From positions 142,418 to 206,417 of the forward strand of contig NZ_JAPOHA010000006.1 of assembly GCF_026672255.1 (NCBI RefSeq): 64,000 nucleotides of DNA, written 5' to 3'. Positions 51,150 to 60,187 of the stretch are shown here, in pieces. Every line of letters begins with the position of its first letter. The first letter of the stretch is position 1. This DNA comes from Caproiciproducens galactitolivorans. Lineage in GTDB: Bacteria; Bacillota; Clostridia; Oscillospirales; Acutalibacteraceae. The notes under the pieces were generated by a model. That model saw only the letters and a list, made by a program, of their open reading frames with translations. It searched no databases and was not told the DNA's origin. The translations under genes were made by a program, and so were the position numbers.

Positions 51150-52613
51150 ATGGAAAGTCGGATTAAAAAATTAAGGGAACAAATGGCTTCCGGGCAGATC
51201 AGCTGCCTGGAGCTTACCAAAACCTATCTTGAGGCAATGGATAAGGAGAATCAAAAAATCAACGCTTACGTCCGTTCCACTCCCGAAGTGGCAATCGAAA
51301 CGGCGAAACGCGTGGATCAAAAAATCGCGTCGGGCGAACCCCTTCTTCCTCTGGAAGGAATCCCGATGACCCTCAAGGACAATATTTCCACAAAGGGTAT
51401 CGAAACGACCTGCTGTTCCAAAATATTAAAGGGCTATACGCCGATTTATAACGCGACGGTTTGGGATTTGCTTCAAAAGCAGAACGCCGTTCTGCTCGGC
51501 AAAACAAACATGGACGAGTTCGCCATGGGCTCCTCCTGTGAAACCTCCTGTTTCGGCGGCGCTCTGAACCCGCACGACACGTCGCGTGTCGCGGGCGGCA
51601 GCTCCGGCGGCGTCGCTTCGGCCGTCGGCGGCAACCTTGCCGTTTACGGGCTTGGTTCCGACACGGGCGGCTCCATCCGCCAGCCTGCAAGCTTCTGCGG
51701 CCTGACCGGCTTAAAGCCGACCTACGGCGCGGTTTCGCGCTACGGCCTGATTGCCTACGCATCGAGCTTCGACCAGATCGGGCCGATCACCCAAAGCGTG
51801 GAAGATGCGGCCATCGTTTACGACGCTATTTCCGTTTATGACGAAAAGGATTCCACCTCGCGCGGCAAAGTCGGCGCGCCGGTGTGCGAAACCCTGAAAA
51901 ACAGCATCAAGGGCAGGAAAATCGGCATCGCAAAGGAATATTTCGACGGTATCCGCGACGATGTGAACAAAGCGATTCAAAACGCCATTCAGGTTTACGA
52001 ATCGCTCGGCGCACAGATCGTCTATTTTGATATGCCCTCCTTAAAATACAGCCTGCCGGTTTACTACATTCTGGCCTGTGCGGAGGCTTCCTCCAATCTG
52101 GGGCGCTACGACGGCATCCGTTACGGCTATAAAACCGGCCATTACGCCGACCGCAACGAAATGGTGTGCAAAACACGCAGCGAAGGCTTTGGAAAAGAAG
52201 TGAAGCGCCGGATTCTGCTCGGCACTTATGTTCTGAGCGCCGGGTATTACGACGCTTATTATAAAAAAGCGCAGAATCTGCGCGGCGAACTGGTCAAAGC
52301 ATTTGAAGACGCGTTCCAAAAATGCGACGTCATGCTGGCGCCGACCGTGCCTATGACTGCGTTCCCGCTGAACTTCACCGCAAAGGATGCGGTAGAAACC
52401 TACCTGACGGACATCTGCACCGTTCCGGTAAACATTGCCGGGCTTCCCGCCGTTTCCCTTCCCTGCGGGTTCGACGCCGCCGGGCTGCCGATCGGCATGC
52501 AGCTGATCGGCAACCGCTTCTGTGAAGCGACCATTCTGAACGCCGCGCATCAGTACGAAACCGCGGTGGGCGACCATGTTTTCCGGTCTGCGGAAATGGG
52601 GGTTAGGCTATGA
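51150..52613 (+). CDS. gatA: Aspartyl/glutamyl-tRNA amidotransferase subunit A
   Basis: 487-residue amidase-signature glutaminase that releases ammonia from Gln for transfer to Asp-tRNA(Asn) or Glu-tRNA(Gln). The Ser-cis-Ser-Lys triad is visible: Lys of GIPMTLKDNI, Ser of VAGGSSGGVASAVGG and Ser of GSDTGGSIRQPASFCGL. TKPTYG-like LKPTYGAVSRYGLIAYASSFDQIGP follows in sections. AGGAGG precedes the ATG. It overlaps gatB by four bases. Confidence 0.96.
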   Translation: MESRIKKLREQMASGQISCLELTKTYLEAMDKENQKINAYVRSTPEVAIETAKRVDQKIASGEPLLPLEGIPMTLKDNISTKGIETTCCSKILKGYTPIYNATVWDLLQKQNAVLLGKTNMDEFAMGSSCETSCFGGALNPHDTSRVAGGSSGGVASAVGGNLAVYGLGSDTGGSIRQPASFCGLTGLKPTYGAVSRYGLIAYASSFDQIGPITQSVEDAAIVYDAISVYDEKDSTSRGKVGAPVCETLKNSIKGRKIGIAKEYFDGIRDDVNKAIQNAIQVYESLGAQIVYFDMPSLKYSLPVYYILACAEASSNLGRYDGIRYGYKTGHYADRNEMVCKTRSEGFGKEVKRRILLGTYVLSAGYYDAYYKKAQNLRGELVKAFEDAFQKCDVMLAPTVPMTAFPLNFTAKDAVETYLTDICTVPVNIAGLPAVSLPCGFDAAGLPIGMQLIGNRFCEATILNAAHQYETAVGDHVFRSAEMGVRL

Positions 52614-54028
52614 CAAACTACGAACTGGTCTGCGGACTGGAAACGCATATCGAACTTTCTACAAACACGAAAATTTTCTGCTCCTGCACCACCGAATTCG
52701 GCGGCGACCCGAACACACACTGCTGCCCCGTCTGCATCGGCCTTCCCGGCACCCTGCCGAAGCTGAATAAGCGCGTAGTAGAGTATGCAATCATGGCGGG
52801 ACTCGCAACAAACTGTGAAATCAGCCGCGTTTCCAAAATGGACCGTAAAAATTATGTGTATCCGGATTTGCCAAAGGCGTATCAAATCTCCCAGTACGAT
52901 ATGCCGCTGTGCAAAAACGGCTGGGTGGAACTGAGCAACGGCCGGAAAATCCGCCTCACAAGAATTCATATTGAAGAGGACGCCGGAAAGCTGGTTCACC
53001 AGCGCGGCGGCACCTATGTGGATTACAACCGCGGCGGCGTACCGCTGATTGAAATCGTTTCGGAGCCGGACATCCGCAGCATCGACGAAGCCAAGGAATA
53101 CCTTGAAAAATTACAGCTCATCATGCGGTTCATCGGTATTTCCGACTGCAAAATGCAGGAAGGCTCCATGCGCTGCGACGTGAATATTTCCATGCGCCCG
53201 ATGGGTACGGAAAAATTCGGTACCCGGACCGAAATCAAAAATATGAACTCCTTCGCCCATATGGCAAAGGCGATGGATTATGAAATGAACCGGCAGATCG
53301 ATCTCTTGCAAAGCGGCGAAGCAGTTGTGCAGGAAACACGCCGCTACAACGAAGAGGACGACTGCACCGAAAGCATGCGCGGCAAAGAGGATGCGCACGA
53401 TTACCGCTATTTCCGCGAACCGGATCTGGTTACCATTCAGGTATCCGACGAAATTGTTAATGAGCTGAAGGACAAGCTTCCCGAGCTTCCGCAGAAAAAG
53501 GCCAAACGCTACATGGAAGATTTCGGGCTGCCCGAAGCCGACGCCCTTCTTTTAACGCAGTACCGCAAGATTTCGGAATATTTTGAAGCGGCTTCAAAAG
53601 GCGTGAAAAACCCGAAAACGGTGGCAAACTGCATGATCGGCCAGATATTCAGCCGCCTGGAAGGCGACGGCGCGAAAGAGAACTTTGCGGTGAAGGTCAC
53701 GCCGGAAAACCTGAATGCGCTGGTACGTCTTCTGGACGACGGAAAAATCCGGATGAACCTGTTAAAGACAACGCTTGAAAAAATGCTCGACACCGGAAAA
53801 GCCCCCAGTGAACTGATCAGCGAAAACGACATGGGCGGCGTCGACCCGGGCGCACTGAAAGCGGCCTGCGAACAGGCGATCGCCGCAAATCCGAACGCGG
53901 TGTCCGATTACCTTGGCGGGAAAGAAAAGGCTTTGAAGGCAATTCTGGGCGCTGTAATGAAAGCTACACGCGGAAGGGCGGACGCAATGGAAGTCGAAAA
54001 ACTTTTGGTTCAGTTAATCAAAAAATAA
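52610..54028 (+). CDS. gatB: Aspartyl/glutamyl-tRNA amidotransferase subunit B
   Basis: 472 residues. N-terminal kinase-like cradle with YELVCGLETHIELST, the zinc cysteines CSCTTEFGGDPNTHCCPVC, PGTLPKLNKRVVEYAI, and RIHIEEDAGKLVH and YNRGGVPLIEIVSEPDI in the ammonia-acceptor site. The C-terminal YqeY-like tail domain contacts tRNA. The start ATG overlaps the gatA stop (ATGA). Ends the operon, followed by a strong terminator. Confidence 0.96.
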   Translation: MTNYELVCGLETHIELSTNTKIFCSCTTEFGGDPNTHCCPVCIGLPGTLPKLNKRVVEYAIMAGLATNCEISRVSKMDRKNYVYPDLPKAYQISQYDMPLCKNGWVELSNGRKIRLTRIHIEEDAGKLVHQRGGTYVDYNRGGVPLIEIVSEPDIRSIDEAKEYLEKLQLIMRFIGISDCKMQEGSMRCDVNISMRPMGTEKFGTRTEIKNMNSFAHMAKAMDYEMNRQIDLLQSGEAVVQETRRYNEEDDCTESMRGKEDAHDYRYFREPDLVTIQVSDEIVNELKDKLPELPQKKAKRYMEDFGLPEADALLLTQYRKISEYFEAASKGVKNPKTVANCMIGQIFSRLEGDGAKENFAVKVTPENLNALVRLLDDGKIRMNLLKTTLEKMLDTGKAPSELISENDMGGVDPGALKAACEQAIAANPNAVSDYLGGKEKALKAILGAVMKATRGRADAMEVEKLLVQLIKK

Positions 54029-54102
54029 ATACCGGCTGTACGGATAGCTTCCGTCAGCAAGTGAATTGATTTTTTTATTACCGACACCTAAAAGGTTTAC
54101 AG

Positions 54103-54135
54103 CAAGAGGGCGCCGGTACCGGCGCCCTCGTTTTT
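54103..54135. terminator. Terminator of the aspS-gatCAB operon
   Basis: Perfect 24-base palindrome GAGGGCGCCGGT/ACCGGCGCCCTC followed by GTTTTTATG. Lies between convergent genes and also serves the nitroreductase gene, whose minus-strand exit is CTTGC. Confidence 0.9.
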
Positions 54136-54145
54136 ATGTGGTGTA

Positions 54146-54667
54146 TTACCGAATGTAACTGATATCGTCGGTGCGGCGTTCCTTCGGAGCCGGTGCGTGC
54201 TCTTTCGGGTAACCGACCGCTACGCTGCCGAACGGGATATAGCCTTCCGGAAGCTTCAAACGGCTGAGGATTCCGGCGTCGCGAAGACCGTTCAGAACGG
54301 AGCATATATAACAGGTTCCAAGACCCAGCGCCTGCGCGGCAAGCATAATATTCATAATTGCACAGGCACAGTCCTCGCGCCCGTACTTTGCGTCCTGCGG
54401 GGCGGAAAGAACAATCATCGTGGGGGCGTTATAGAAGGGAGCCTCCCCGTCGTTTACGCTGTTTCCCTTCGCCGCGAAAACGATTTCTGCAATAAACTGT
54501 TTATTCTGAATAACCGTAAAATGCCTTGCCTGAAGGCCCCTTGCCGTCGGTGCATATTTTGCAGCGTGCAGAATATCGGTTAACTCCTCCTCCGAAATCT
54601 GTTCCGACCGGTAAGCGCGGACAGAGCGCCGTTCAAGCAGTGTTTCCATAACGCGATTTTGTGACAT
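54146..54667 (-). CDS. Nitroreductase-family FMN oxidoreductase
   Basis: 173-residue small nitroreductase. The N-terminal ETLLERRSVRAYRSEQIS is the FMN-binding start. PTARGLQARHFTVIQN, an ACAIMNIMLAAQALGLGTCYI helix and the C-terminal FGSVAVGYPKE complete the family pattern. These homodimers reduce nitro groups, quinones or flavins with NAD(P)H. The natural substrate is unknown. GGAGG precedes the ATG, and a good promoter lies upstream. Confidence 0.9.
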   Translation of the reverse strand: MSQNRVMETLLERRSVRAYRSEQISEEELTDILHAAKYAPTARGLQARHFTVIQNKQFIAEIVFAAKGNSVNDGEAPFYNAPTMIVLSAPQDAKYGREDCACAIMNIMLAAQALGLGTCYICSVLNGLRDAGILSRLKLPEGYIPFGSVAVGYPKEHAPAPKERRTDDISYIR

Positions 54668-54732
54668 TTTCGATTTCCTCCTTTATTCGCGCGCGTCCCC
54701 GCGCGCTTTTCCATGCTAAGATACTTGTTCCA

Positions 54733-54761
54733 ATTATAGTCCGGCTTCTTCCTTTAATCAA
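54733..54761 (-). promoter_or_regulatory. Nitroreductase promoter
   Basis: Minus-strand TTGATT (54756-54761), 17-base spacer and TATAAT (54733-54738). Confidence 0.7.
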
Positions 54762-54798
54762 TCGTATATTTTGAAAGTTTAGAAATAGGAGTGATCAA

Positions 54799-55536
54799 AT
54801 GAAAAAGGAAAAAAGAATTGGATTCTCTGTACTGATGCTTCTCATCGGATGTCTGTTTTCCGGCGCGGTCAATTTTACACCGCTCTGTTTGTCCGCCTCC
54901 GGAAGCGGCGGGGCTGCGAAAGCTTCCGGTACATACCATTCCAGCATTGCTCCCCGCGCGAAAGCCGGCAAGGCTTTTAAAGTCTATTTAAGCCCTTCCT
55001 GCCAGACCTGGAACCCTTACTGCGACGGCTCCGGAAATGAAGAATACCATATGCGGCAAATCGCCGCGGCCATGCAGCCATATTTAAAGCAGTACGGCAT
55101 CGAGTCCGTTCTTGCCGCTCCGCAGACCGGCACTTACCGCACGCAGAAAGCGACGATCACCGCCCGCGCGAAACAGGCTTCCGATACAAACTGCGACCTT
55201 TATCTCTCGATTCATTCAAATGCGCGCGACGGCGGCCCGAAAACCAACGGAACCCTGATCTTATATCCCTCCAACGGTTCCCAGAGCCTTCGCTTCGCCC
55301 AGATTTTGCAGAGCAATTTCCTGTATCCCGATAACAACGCCGTCGATTTTAACACAAAGGACGAGCTTTGGGAGATGTACATGCCGAAAATGCCGCACTG
55401 CCTGATCGAAACGGCCTATCATGACAATGTACAGGATGTGCAGTGGATTCAAAACAATACGGATAAAATCGCAAAGAATCTGGCCTACTGCGTTGCGCTG
55501 TACGCCAATGTTCCCACCGACGCGGTCCAAATGTAA
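54799..55536 (+). CDS. Exported N-acetylmuramoyl-L-alanine amidase (amidase_3) with an altered first metal motif
   Basis: 245 residues with a signal peptide (MKKEKR, hydrophobic core, cleavage near LSASG). The amidase_3 domain shows NEEYHMRQIAAAM (Glu ligand), LYLSIHSNA (His ligand) and PHCLIETAYHDN (catalytic Glu). The usual first ligand motif (x-GHGG) is replaced by VYLSPSCQTWNPYCDGSG, so one zinc ligand may be changed. A subgroup of Firmicutes amidases has this SPSxQ form, but its activity is less clear. Expected to cut the lactyl amide bond of peptidoglycan. AGGAG precedes the ATG. Confidence 0.85.
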   Translation: MKKEKRIGFSVLMLLIGCLFSGAVNFTPLCLSASGSGGAAKASGTYHSSIAPRAKAGKAFKVYLSPSCQTWNPYCDGSGNEEYHMRQIAAAMQPYLKQYGIESVLAAPQTGTYRTQKATITARAKQASDTNCDLYLSIHSNARDGGPKTNGTLILYPSNGSQSLRFAQILQSNFLYPDNNAVDFNTKDELWEMYMPKMPHCLIETAYHDNVQDVQWIQNNTDKIAKNLAYCVALYANVPTDAVQM

Positions 55537-55600
55537 AACAAAATATGAAAGTCCTTTTACCCTGTACACTCAATAGGGTGCAGATTTTCCCGGCATAACA

Positions 55601-55644
55601 AAACCTCCAATCGCAGCTTTATCTTACGATTGGAGGCTTTTTTT
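55601..55644. terminator. Bidirectional terminator between amidase and exporter genes
   Basis: Ten-pair stem CCTCCAATCG / CGATTGGAGG with T-runs on both sides (TTTTTTT on plus, GGTTTTG on minus). Confidence 0.9.
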
Positions 55645-55691
55645 CATGACTATTGTTCGCGGTCCACAGATACATTCGCCTGTTTTACGGA

Positions 55692-56951
55692 TTATTCATA
55701 ACGCAGTGCTTCGATCGGATCGAGCTTCGCCGCCTTGCTTGCGGGGTAATAGCCGAAAAACACGCCGATGCACATTGAAAATCCCACGCTGATAATGATG
55801 ATGGGGATGGAAATCTTCAAAGTGGCATGGAGCAGGTTCACACCGACCGCCGCCAGCCCGATTCCAAACAGGACCCCGATGATTCCTCCGATTACGCAGA
55901 TGATAATGGATTCCACAATAAACTGCATCTTAATATAAATACTTCGCGCGCCGAGCGCCTTGCGGGTACCGATTTCCCGGGTTCTTTCGGTTACCGAAAC
56001 CAGCATGATATTCATCACGCCGATTCCGCCGACCAAAAGGGCGATCGCCGCAATCGCCGCAACCGCGACGGAAATGGTGTTCAGCGTGGAGGTGGCTTCC
56101 GCCAGGTAACTCTCCATATTCTGAATTTGGCAGGTATATTTCTCATTGTTCGCATAAAGCCCGTCAAAGTACTTCTGCACGGTACCCGCGAACACAGCCG
56201 TGTCGACGGATGGCTTCGATTTCACCATAAAGTATTGAAAATTCTGATTTTCTGCCGTCTGCTGCGCCACGGTAACGGGAATGTACATCGTGGTGCTGAG
56301 GTCCTGATCGGAGGTGGTCTGTCCCCCTCCCTGGAAGGCGTTCTGCTCGTACTTGTACACGCCGACGATCGTATAGGAATCGACGCCGTCGTCCTTGTAA
56401 ATATTAATTTCCTTTCCCAGAGGGTCGGTTTTATCCTTGAAGATATTATGTACCAGCTTATCCGATACAACCGCCGCCTTGCGCGAGGCACTAACGTCTT
56501 TCGCGTTCAGAAAGCGTCCCTTCTGCATCTTTATATTGTTAATATCCTTACTGCCTTCGTTTACGCCCTCGATGTTGATATTTGCATATCGTCTGCCATC
56601 CTTCACTTTCCCGCTGCCGGAACCGATTGAAATCGCTATCGCGCCGATCTCATCGGCATATCTTGCCTGGAATCTTTCCAGCTGTTCCATGGAAATTAAA
56701 TCCTCATCGTCCATTTTTCCGCTTGAGCCTCTGTATGGGTCCGCCTCCCTTTCCGTTACGTTTACCAGGATATTGTTGGCGCCCATGGACGAAAACGTAT
56801 CCGACACGCTGGAGGTAAGCGCGTTTCCGATGGTGACGATGGCAATGACAGAACCGATACCGATGATAATGCCAAGCATGGTAAGCAGCGCCCGGATTTT
56901 ATTTGATTTTAATCCTGCAATAGCAAGAAGTATGTTTTCTTTCAGGAACAT
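55692..56951 (-). CDS. MacB-like ABC transporter permease
   Basis: 419 residues with one N-terminal helix (SNKIRALLTMLGIIIGIGSVIAIV in part), an extracytoplasmic MacB-core domain of about 200 residues (DTFSSMGANNILVNV, QQTAENQNFQYFMVK), and three C-terminal helices including VGGIGVMNIMLVSVTERTREIG and RKALGAR. It pairs with the ATPase encoded 10 bases overlapping upstream. Permeases of this type pull substrates such as peptides, macrolides or lipids from the membrane and hand them to an adaptor. Substrate unknown. Confidence 0.92.
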   Translation of the reverse strand: MFLKENILLAIAGLKSNKIRALLTMLGIIIGIGSVIAIVTIGNALTSSVSDTFSSMGANNILVNVTEREADPYRGSSGKMDDEDLISMEQLERFQARYADEIGAIAISIGSGSGKVKDGRRYANINIEGVNEGSKDINNIKMQKGRFLNAKDVSASRKAAVVSDKLVHNIFKDKTDPLGKEINIYKDDGVDSYTIVGVYKYEQNAFQGGGQTTSDQDLSTTMYIPVTVAQQTAENQNFQYFMVKSKPSVDTAVFAGTVQKYFDGLYANNEKYTCQIQNMESYLAEATSTLNTISVAVAAIAAIALLVGGIGVMNIMLVSVTERTREIGTRKALGARSIYIKMQFIVESIIICVIGGIIGVLFGIGLAAVGVNLLHATLKISIPIIIISVGFSMCIGVFFGYYPASKAAKLDPIEALRYE

Positions 56952-57676
56952 GAAGCTTCCACCTTTTCTTCCGACTGGGGCTTATTCGAAACGTCGGACA
57001 CAATCATGCCGTCCTTGATCGTTACAATGCGCTCTGTTTCCGCGGCCAAATCACGATTGTGCGTAATCAGGACAATCGTCTTGCCGCCTTCTTTATGAAC
57101 CTTATGCAAAAGATCCATCACCATGCGGCCGGTTGCAGAATCCAGCGCGCCGGTGGGTTCGTCGGCCAAAATCATTGCCGGGTCGTTTGCGAGCGCCCGC
57201 GCAATGGCTACCCTCTGCTTCTGCCCGCCGGAAAGCTCGTTCGGCTGATGATGCATTCTGTCCTTCATTCCGACCATGTCAAGCAGTTCCTTCGCCCGTT
57301 TTGTCCGCGTCTTTCTGTCCATGCCCGCATAAAGCATCGGCAGCTCCACATTTTTCAGGGCGCTGCTGCGCGGAATCAGGTTATAGGTCTGGAAAACAAA
57401 GCCGATTTTCCGGTTGCGAACATCCGACATATCGTTATCCGACATTTTTGCAATCGGGATGCCGTCCAGAATATAGTCCCCCGACGTCGGACGGTCCAGC
57501 ACGCCGACCATATTCATCAAGGTACTTTTACCGGAACCGGAAGCGCCGACGATGGATACGAAAGCCCCTTCGGTTACCGTCAGGCTCATATCTTTTATAA
57601 TATGCAGCTCGTTTGGGGTCCCAATGTAGAAATTCTTATTGATATGCTGCATATCGATAATTACTTTACCGCTCAT
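56942..57676 (-). CDS. MacB/LolD-like ABC transporter ATP-binding protein
   Basis: 244 residues. Walker A is GASGSGKST, the Q-loop is FVFQTYNLIPRSSALKNVELP, the signature is NELSGGQKQR, Walker B is MILADEPTGALD and the switch is LITHNRD. It is in the mechanotransmission (MacB/LolD) class. AAGGGGG precedes the ATG, 14 bases after the adaptor gene. Third gene in the four-gene efflux operon. Confidence 0.93.
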   Translation of the reverse strand: MSGKVIIDMQHINKNFYIGTPNELHIIKDMSLTVTEGAFVSIVGASGSGKSTLMNMVGVLDRPTSGDYILDGIPIAKMSDNDMSDVRNRKIGFVFQTYNLIPRSSALKNVELPMLYAGMDRKTRTKRAKELLDMVGMKDRMHHQPNELSGGQKQRVAIARALANDPAMILADEPTGALDSATGRMVMDLLHKVHKEGGKTIVLITHNRDLAAETERIVTIKDGMIVSDVSNKPQSEEKVEASCS

Positions 57677-57689
57677 ACCGCATCCCCCT

Positions 57690-59045
57690 TTACAGGTTCA
57701 GGATGGAGCCGGCTTGTATGTTTTCCGGATTGCTGACAATCTTTACCCCATCTTTAATGCCGGAACCGGAGATTTCAATGGAAATATCATTGGCAAGCCC
57801 GGTTTTAACCGGCAGTTCCTTTGCTTTATAAACATCTTTTTCTTTTACCGCTGTGTATACGAACGCACTGCCGTCTTCCTTGTACTGCACGGCATCGTAA
57901 GGAACGGTGTAAATATCGTTTCTTTCATTGATGATAATGTTCATGCGCGCCTTCATACCGATTTTAATTGCCTGACTTTTATCGTTTATGGTAATCTCGG
58001 TGGAAAAAGTGACGTTGCTGGTGCCCTGTGTGCTGGCCGTTGCGGCAGGAGCAATTTTCGACACGACTCCGGGAAAGACCTTTTCTCCGGTTGCATCCAG
58101 CTTAACATCCACTTTCTTGCCAACGGTAACCCTGCTGATATCGAATTCCTTCACTTCCGCGTTCACCTTTAAGCTGTTGGTGTCATCAATGGTAAACATA
58201 GCGCCCGTAGGCGTTGAACCGACGGTTGCATTGGAAGCGGTAACGGTACCGTCTACCGGCGCCTTAATAATGGAATCCTGCAAATTCTTCTGCTGTTTTT
58301 CCAGAAGAACCTCCTGACTCTTGTCTTTTGATTTGGCCAGCGCGGCTTCGTAGGTATTCTTCGCCGCCTGTAAATCCTGCTGTACTTTATTCTGCGTGGC
58401 CTTCAGGGTAACAACGGCCTTATCATATGTATTCTGCGCATTTTGTAGCTTGATCTGTTCCTGATCCAGAGCCATTTTGGAAAGCTGCCCCTGGCTGTAC
58501 ATATATTTATCGTAATTATAGGTGCTCTGCTCCGATTTCAGATCCTGCTGGGCGGTATCAACCGCCGACTTTGCATTGATTAATTCGCTGTTCATATTGT
58601 TATTGTACTGATGGAGGGCATTGTCATAATCCGACTTTGCTTTATCAAGGGTCAGTTTGTTGCTGGTATTCAGGGAATCCGTACTGTACTTGGCGCTTTC
58701 CACATCTTTATCCAGTGTGGAGGCATCCAGAACCGCCAGAACGTCGCCGGCCTTCACCTTATCCCCTACTTCAACTTTTACTTCCTTTACAGGAAACGCC
58801 AGCGTCGTATAAACATTCTTTGACGTTTTGCTCTTTACCGTTCCGGACACATTAACGGTATCCCGCAGGCTTCCTTTCGTCAGCTCCGTCATACCCGTTT
58901 TTGCAAATCCTGCTTGTTTACTCGCATCCGGTTTCTGAAACATAAAAAATCCTACTGCAACAACGACTACAACGCCCAGAAAAATAAAAAGTTTCTTCTT
59001 TTTTATTTTTTTAAATTTCAGTTTACTGAAAATATTCAATTTCAT
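57690..59045 (-). CDS. Efflux periplasmic-adaptor-type protein (HlyD/MacA/YknX-like)
   Basis: 451 residues. An N-terminal membrane anchor (LFIFLGVVVVVAVGFFMF) is followed by a beta-barrel and lipoyl half (GDKVKAGDVLAVLDAS), a long helical hairpin of about 140 residues (LDKAKSDYDNALHQYNNN ... KSKDKSQEVLLEKQQKN), the second lipoyl half (IIKAPVDGTVTASNATVGS) and membrane-proximal domains. It would link the MacB-like permease to the outside or wall. The hairpin is long, as in tripartite systems that meet a TolC-type duct. AGGAG precedes the ATG. Confidence 0.92.
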   Translation of the reverse strand: MKLNIFSKLKFKKIKKKKLFIFLGVVVVVAVGFFMFQKPDASKQAGFAKTGMTELTKGSLRDTVNVSGTVKSKTSKNVYTTLAFPVKEVKVEVGDKVKAGDVLAVLDASTLDKDVESAKYSTDSLNTSNKLTLDKAKSDYDNALHQYNNNMNSELINAKSAVDTAQQDLKSEQSTYNYDKYMYSQGQLSKMALDQEQIKLQNAQNTYDKAVVTLKATQNKVQQDLQAAKNTYEAALAKSKDKSQEVLLEKQQKNLQDSIIKAPVDGTVTASNATVGSTPTGAMFTIDDTNSLKVNAEVKEFDISRVTVGKKVDVKLDATGEKVFPGVVSKIAPAATASTQGTSNVTFSTEITINDKSQAIKIGMKARMNIIINERNDIYTVPYDAVQYKEDGSAFVYTAVKEKDVYKAKELPVKTGLANDISIEISGSGIKDGVKIVSNPENIQAGSILNL

Positions 59046-59080
59046 TCTACAAATACTCCTATTCCAACGAACACCATTGA

Positions 59081-59923
59081 TTAATTCGCAAATACAGATG
59101 GATAATCGTCAGGATTATTCCGTACGAAATCATATTTGAGATACGCGGCATACAGATTGTTCCTGTCAATATCCAGTGTGGTTTTTAGGGTAGACAAATC
59201 CCGGTTGATATCGTCAAGCTCCTGCTTTGTTGCATAGCCCTGTTGGAATTTCGACTGTACCAGTTTTGCGTCGGATTCTTTTGTCTGATAGTCCGTCAGA
59301 GCGGTCTGGTAAGTTAAACTGGCGTGATACAAAGCATCATACAGGCTTTTAAAGGCTTCCACTTTGCCGGTCAGCTCTGTATCCGTCGCGTCATTGCCGG
59401 AAAGATCGTTTAAATCATTATCCTTTAAGTCTCTTTTATAGCTGACGTTATTGATTTTATCAAGGTTAATTTTACTGTAATCCGCCGCCTGAACCGTCAT
59501 TTTGTCATCGTCGTCCAGACCGAACAGATGGCGAAGGCTTAACAGGTTTTGGGCGCGGGTGCTGGTGTCGGTCGTCTGGCCGGTAACCGTATCCTTCAAA
59601 TTTTTAACGGTGTCGTCATATTCCTTCTGGGAAATGTACCCCAGTTCCAGCTTCTTCTCCGCAACAGCCTGTGCCTGTGCTTTGCTGTCATAGGTATTGG
59701 CATTGGAAACGGTTTTCAGGGCGTCATTGCAGCAGGCAAGGTACTTCAGTTTCGCGTTTAAAAGCTGTAGAGAATACTTCTCACCGGTTGTTGAACTGGG
59801 AAGAAGATCTTCTATTTTGTCAAGCGATATGGTTACCGTTTCCGATTTCGTCTTGGCATACGCCGGTGTCATTACAGAAAGCACAAGCAATACTGTTATG
59901 AGCAGACTCACTGTTCTCTTCAT
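59081..59923 (-). CDS. TolC-like coiled-coil exported protein
   Basis: 280 residues with a signal peptide (MKRTVSLLITVLLVLSVMTPAYA). The mature protein is almost all helical. Two similar halves carry the TolC-like repeats: ALKTVSNANTYDSKAQAQAVAEKKLELGYISQKEYDD and YQTALTDYQTKESDAKLVQSKFQQGYATKQELDDIN, in each case ending in an LGYIS/QGYATKQE turn as in outer-membrane efflux proteins. It has no beta-barrel region, and at 280 residues is shorter than TolC. In a Gram-positive cell it could extend the adaptor through the wall. First gene of the exporter operon, under the MarR-type site. Confidence 0.75.
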   Translation of the reverse strand: MKRTVSLLITVLLVLSVMTPAYAKTKSETVTISLDKIEDLLPSSTTGEKYSLQLLNAKLKYLACCNDALKTVSNANTYDSKAQAQAVAEKKLELGYISQKEYDDTVKNLKDTVTGQTTDTSTRAQNLLSLRHLFGLDDDDKMTVQAADYSKINLDKINNVSYKRDLKDNDLNDLSGNDATDTELTGKVEAFKSLYDALYHASLTYQTALTDYQTKESDAKLVQSKFQQGYATKQELDDINRDLSTLKTTLDIDRNNLYAAYLKYDFVRNNPDDYPSVFAN

Positions 59924-60047
59924 AGTTTATATCCTTTCTCCTTTATGAGCATGAAAATTCAAATTCAATCCCCTTATAATATAAAACAGTACCCCATTTA
60001 TCTCCTCCATTTACGAAAAAATATTCCTTTATTTACTAATGTATTGT

Positions 60048-60148
60048 AGTATAGCGCATTTAAATTTTAAAGTAAATAGAAAAGTAAACAGTTATTGAAA
60101 GTTAACAGAAAGTTAATTATTGACATTTGTTTACTTTAATACTATAAT
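60048..60148. promoter_or_regulatory. Divergent exporter/marR promoter region with repeated AAAGTAAA motifs
   Basis: Minus strand: TTTACT (60071-60076), 17-base spacer, TATACT (60048-60053) for the exporter operon. Plus strand: TTGACA (60120-60125), 17-base spacer, TATAAT (60143-60148) for the marR-type gene. AAAGTAAA occurs at 60069-60076 (on the exporter -35) and 60081-60088, and its complement TTTACTTT at 60130-60137 (in the marR-type spacer), so one protein could close both promoters. Two AGTTAA units (60099-60104, 60111-60116) lie between. Confidence 0.7.
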
Positions 60149-60187
60149 ACAAAGACAATAAATGAAATAATCGGCAGGTGAAGATAG

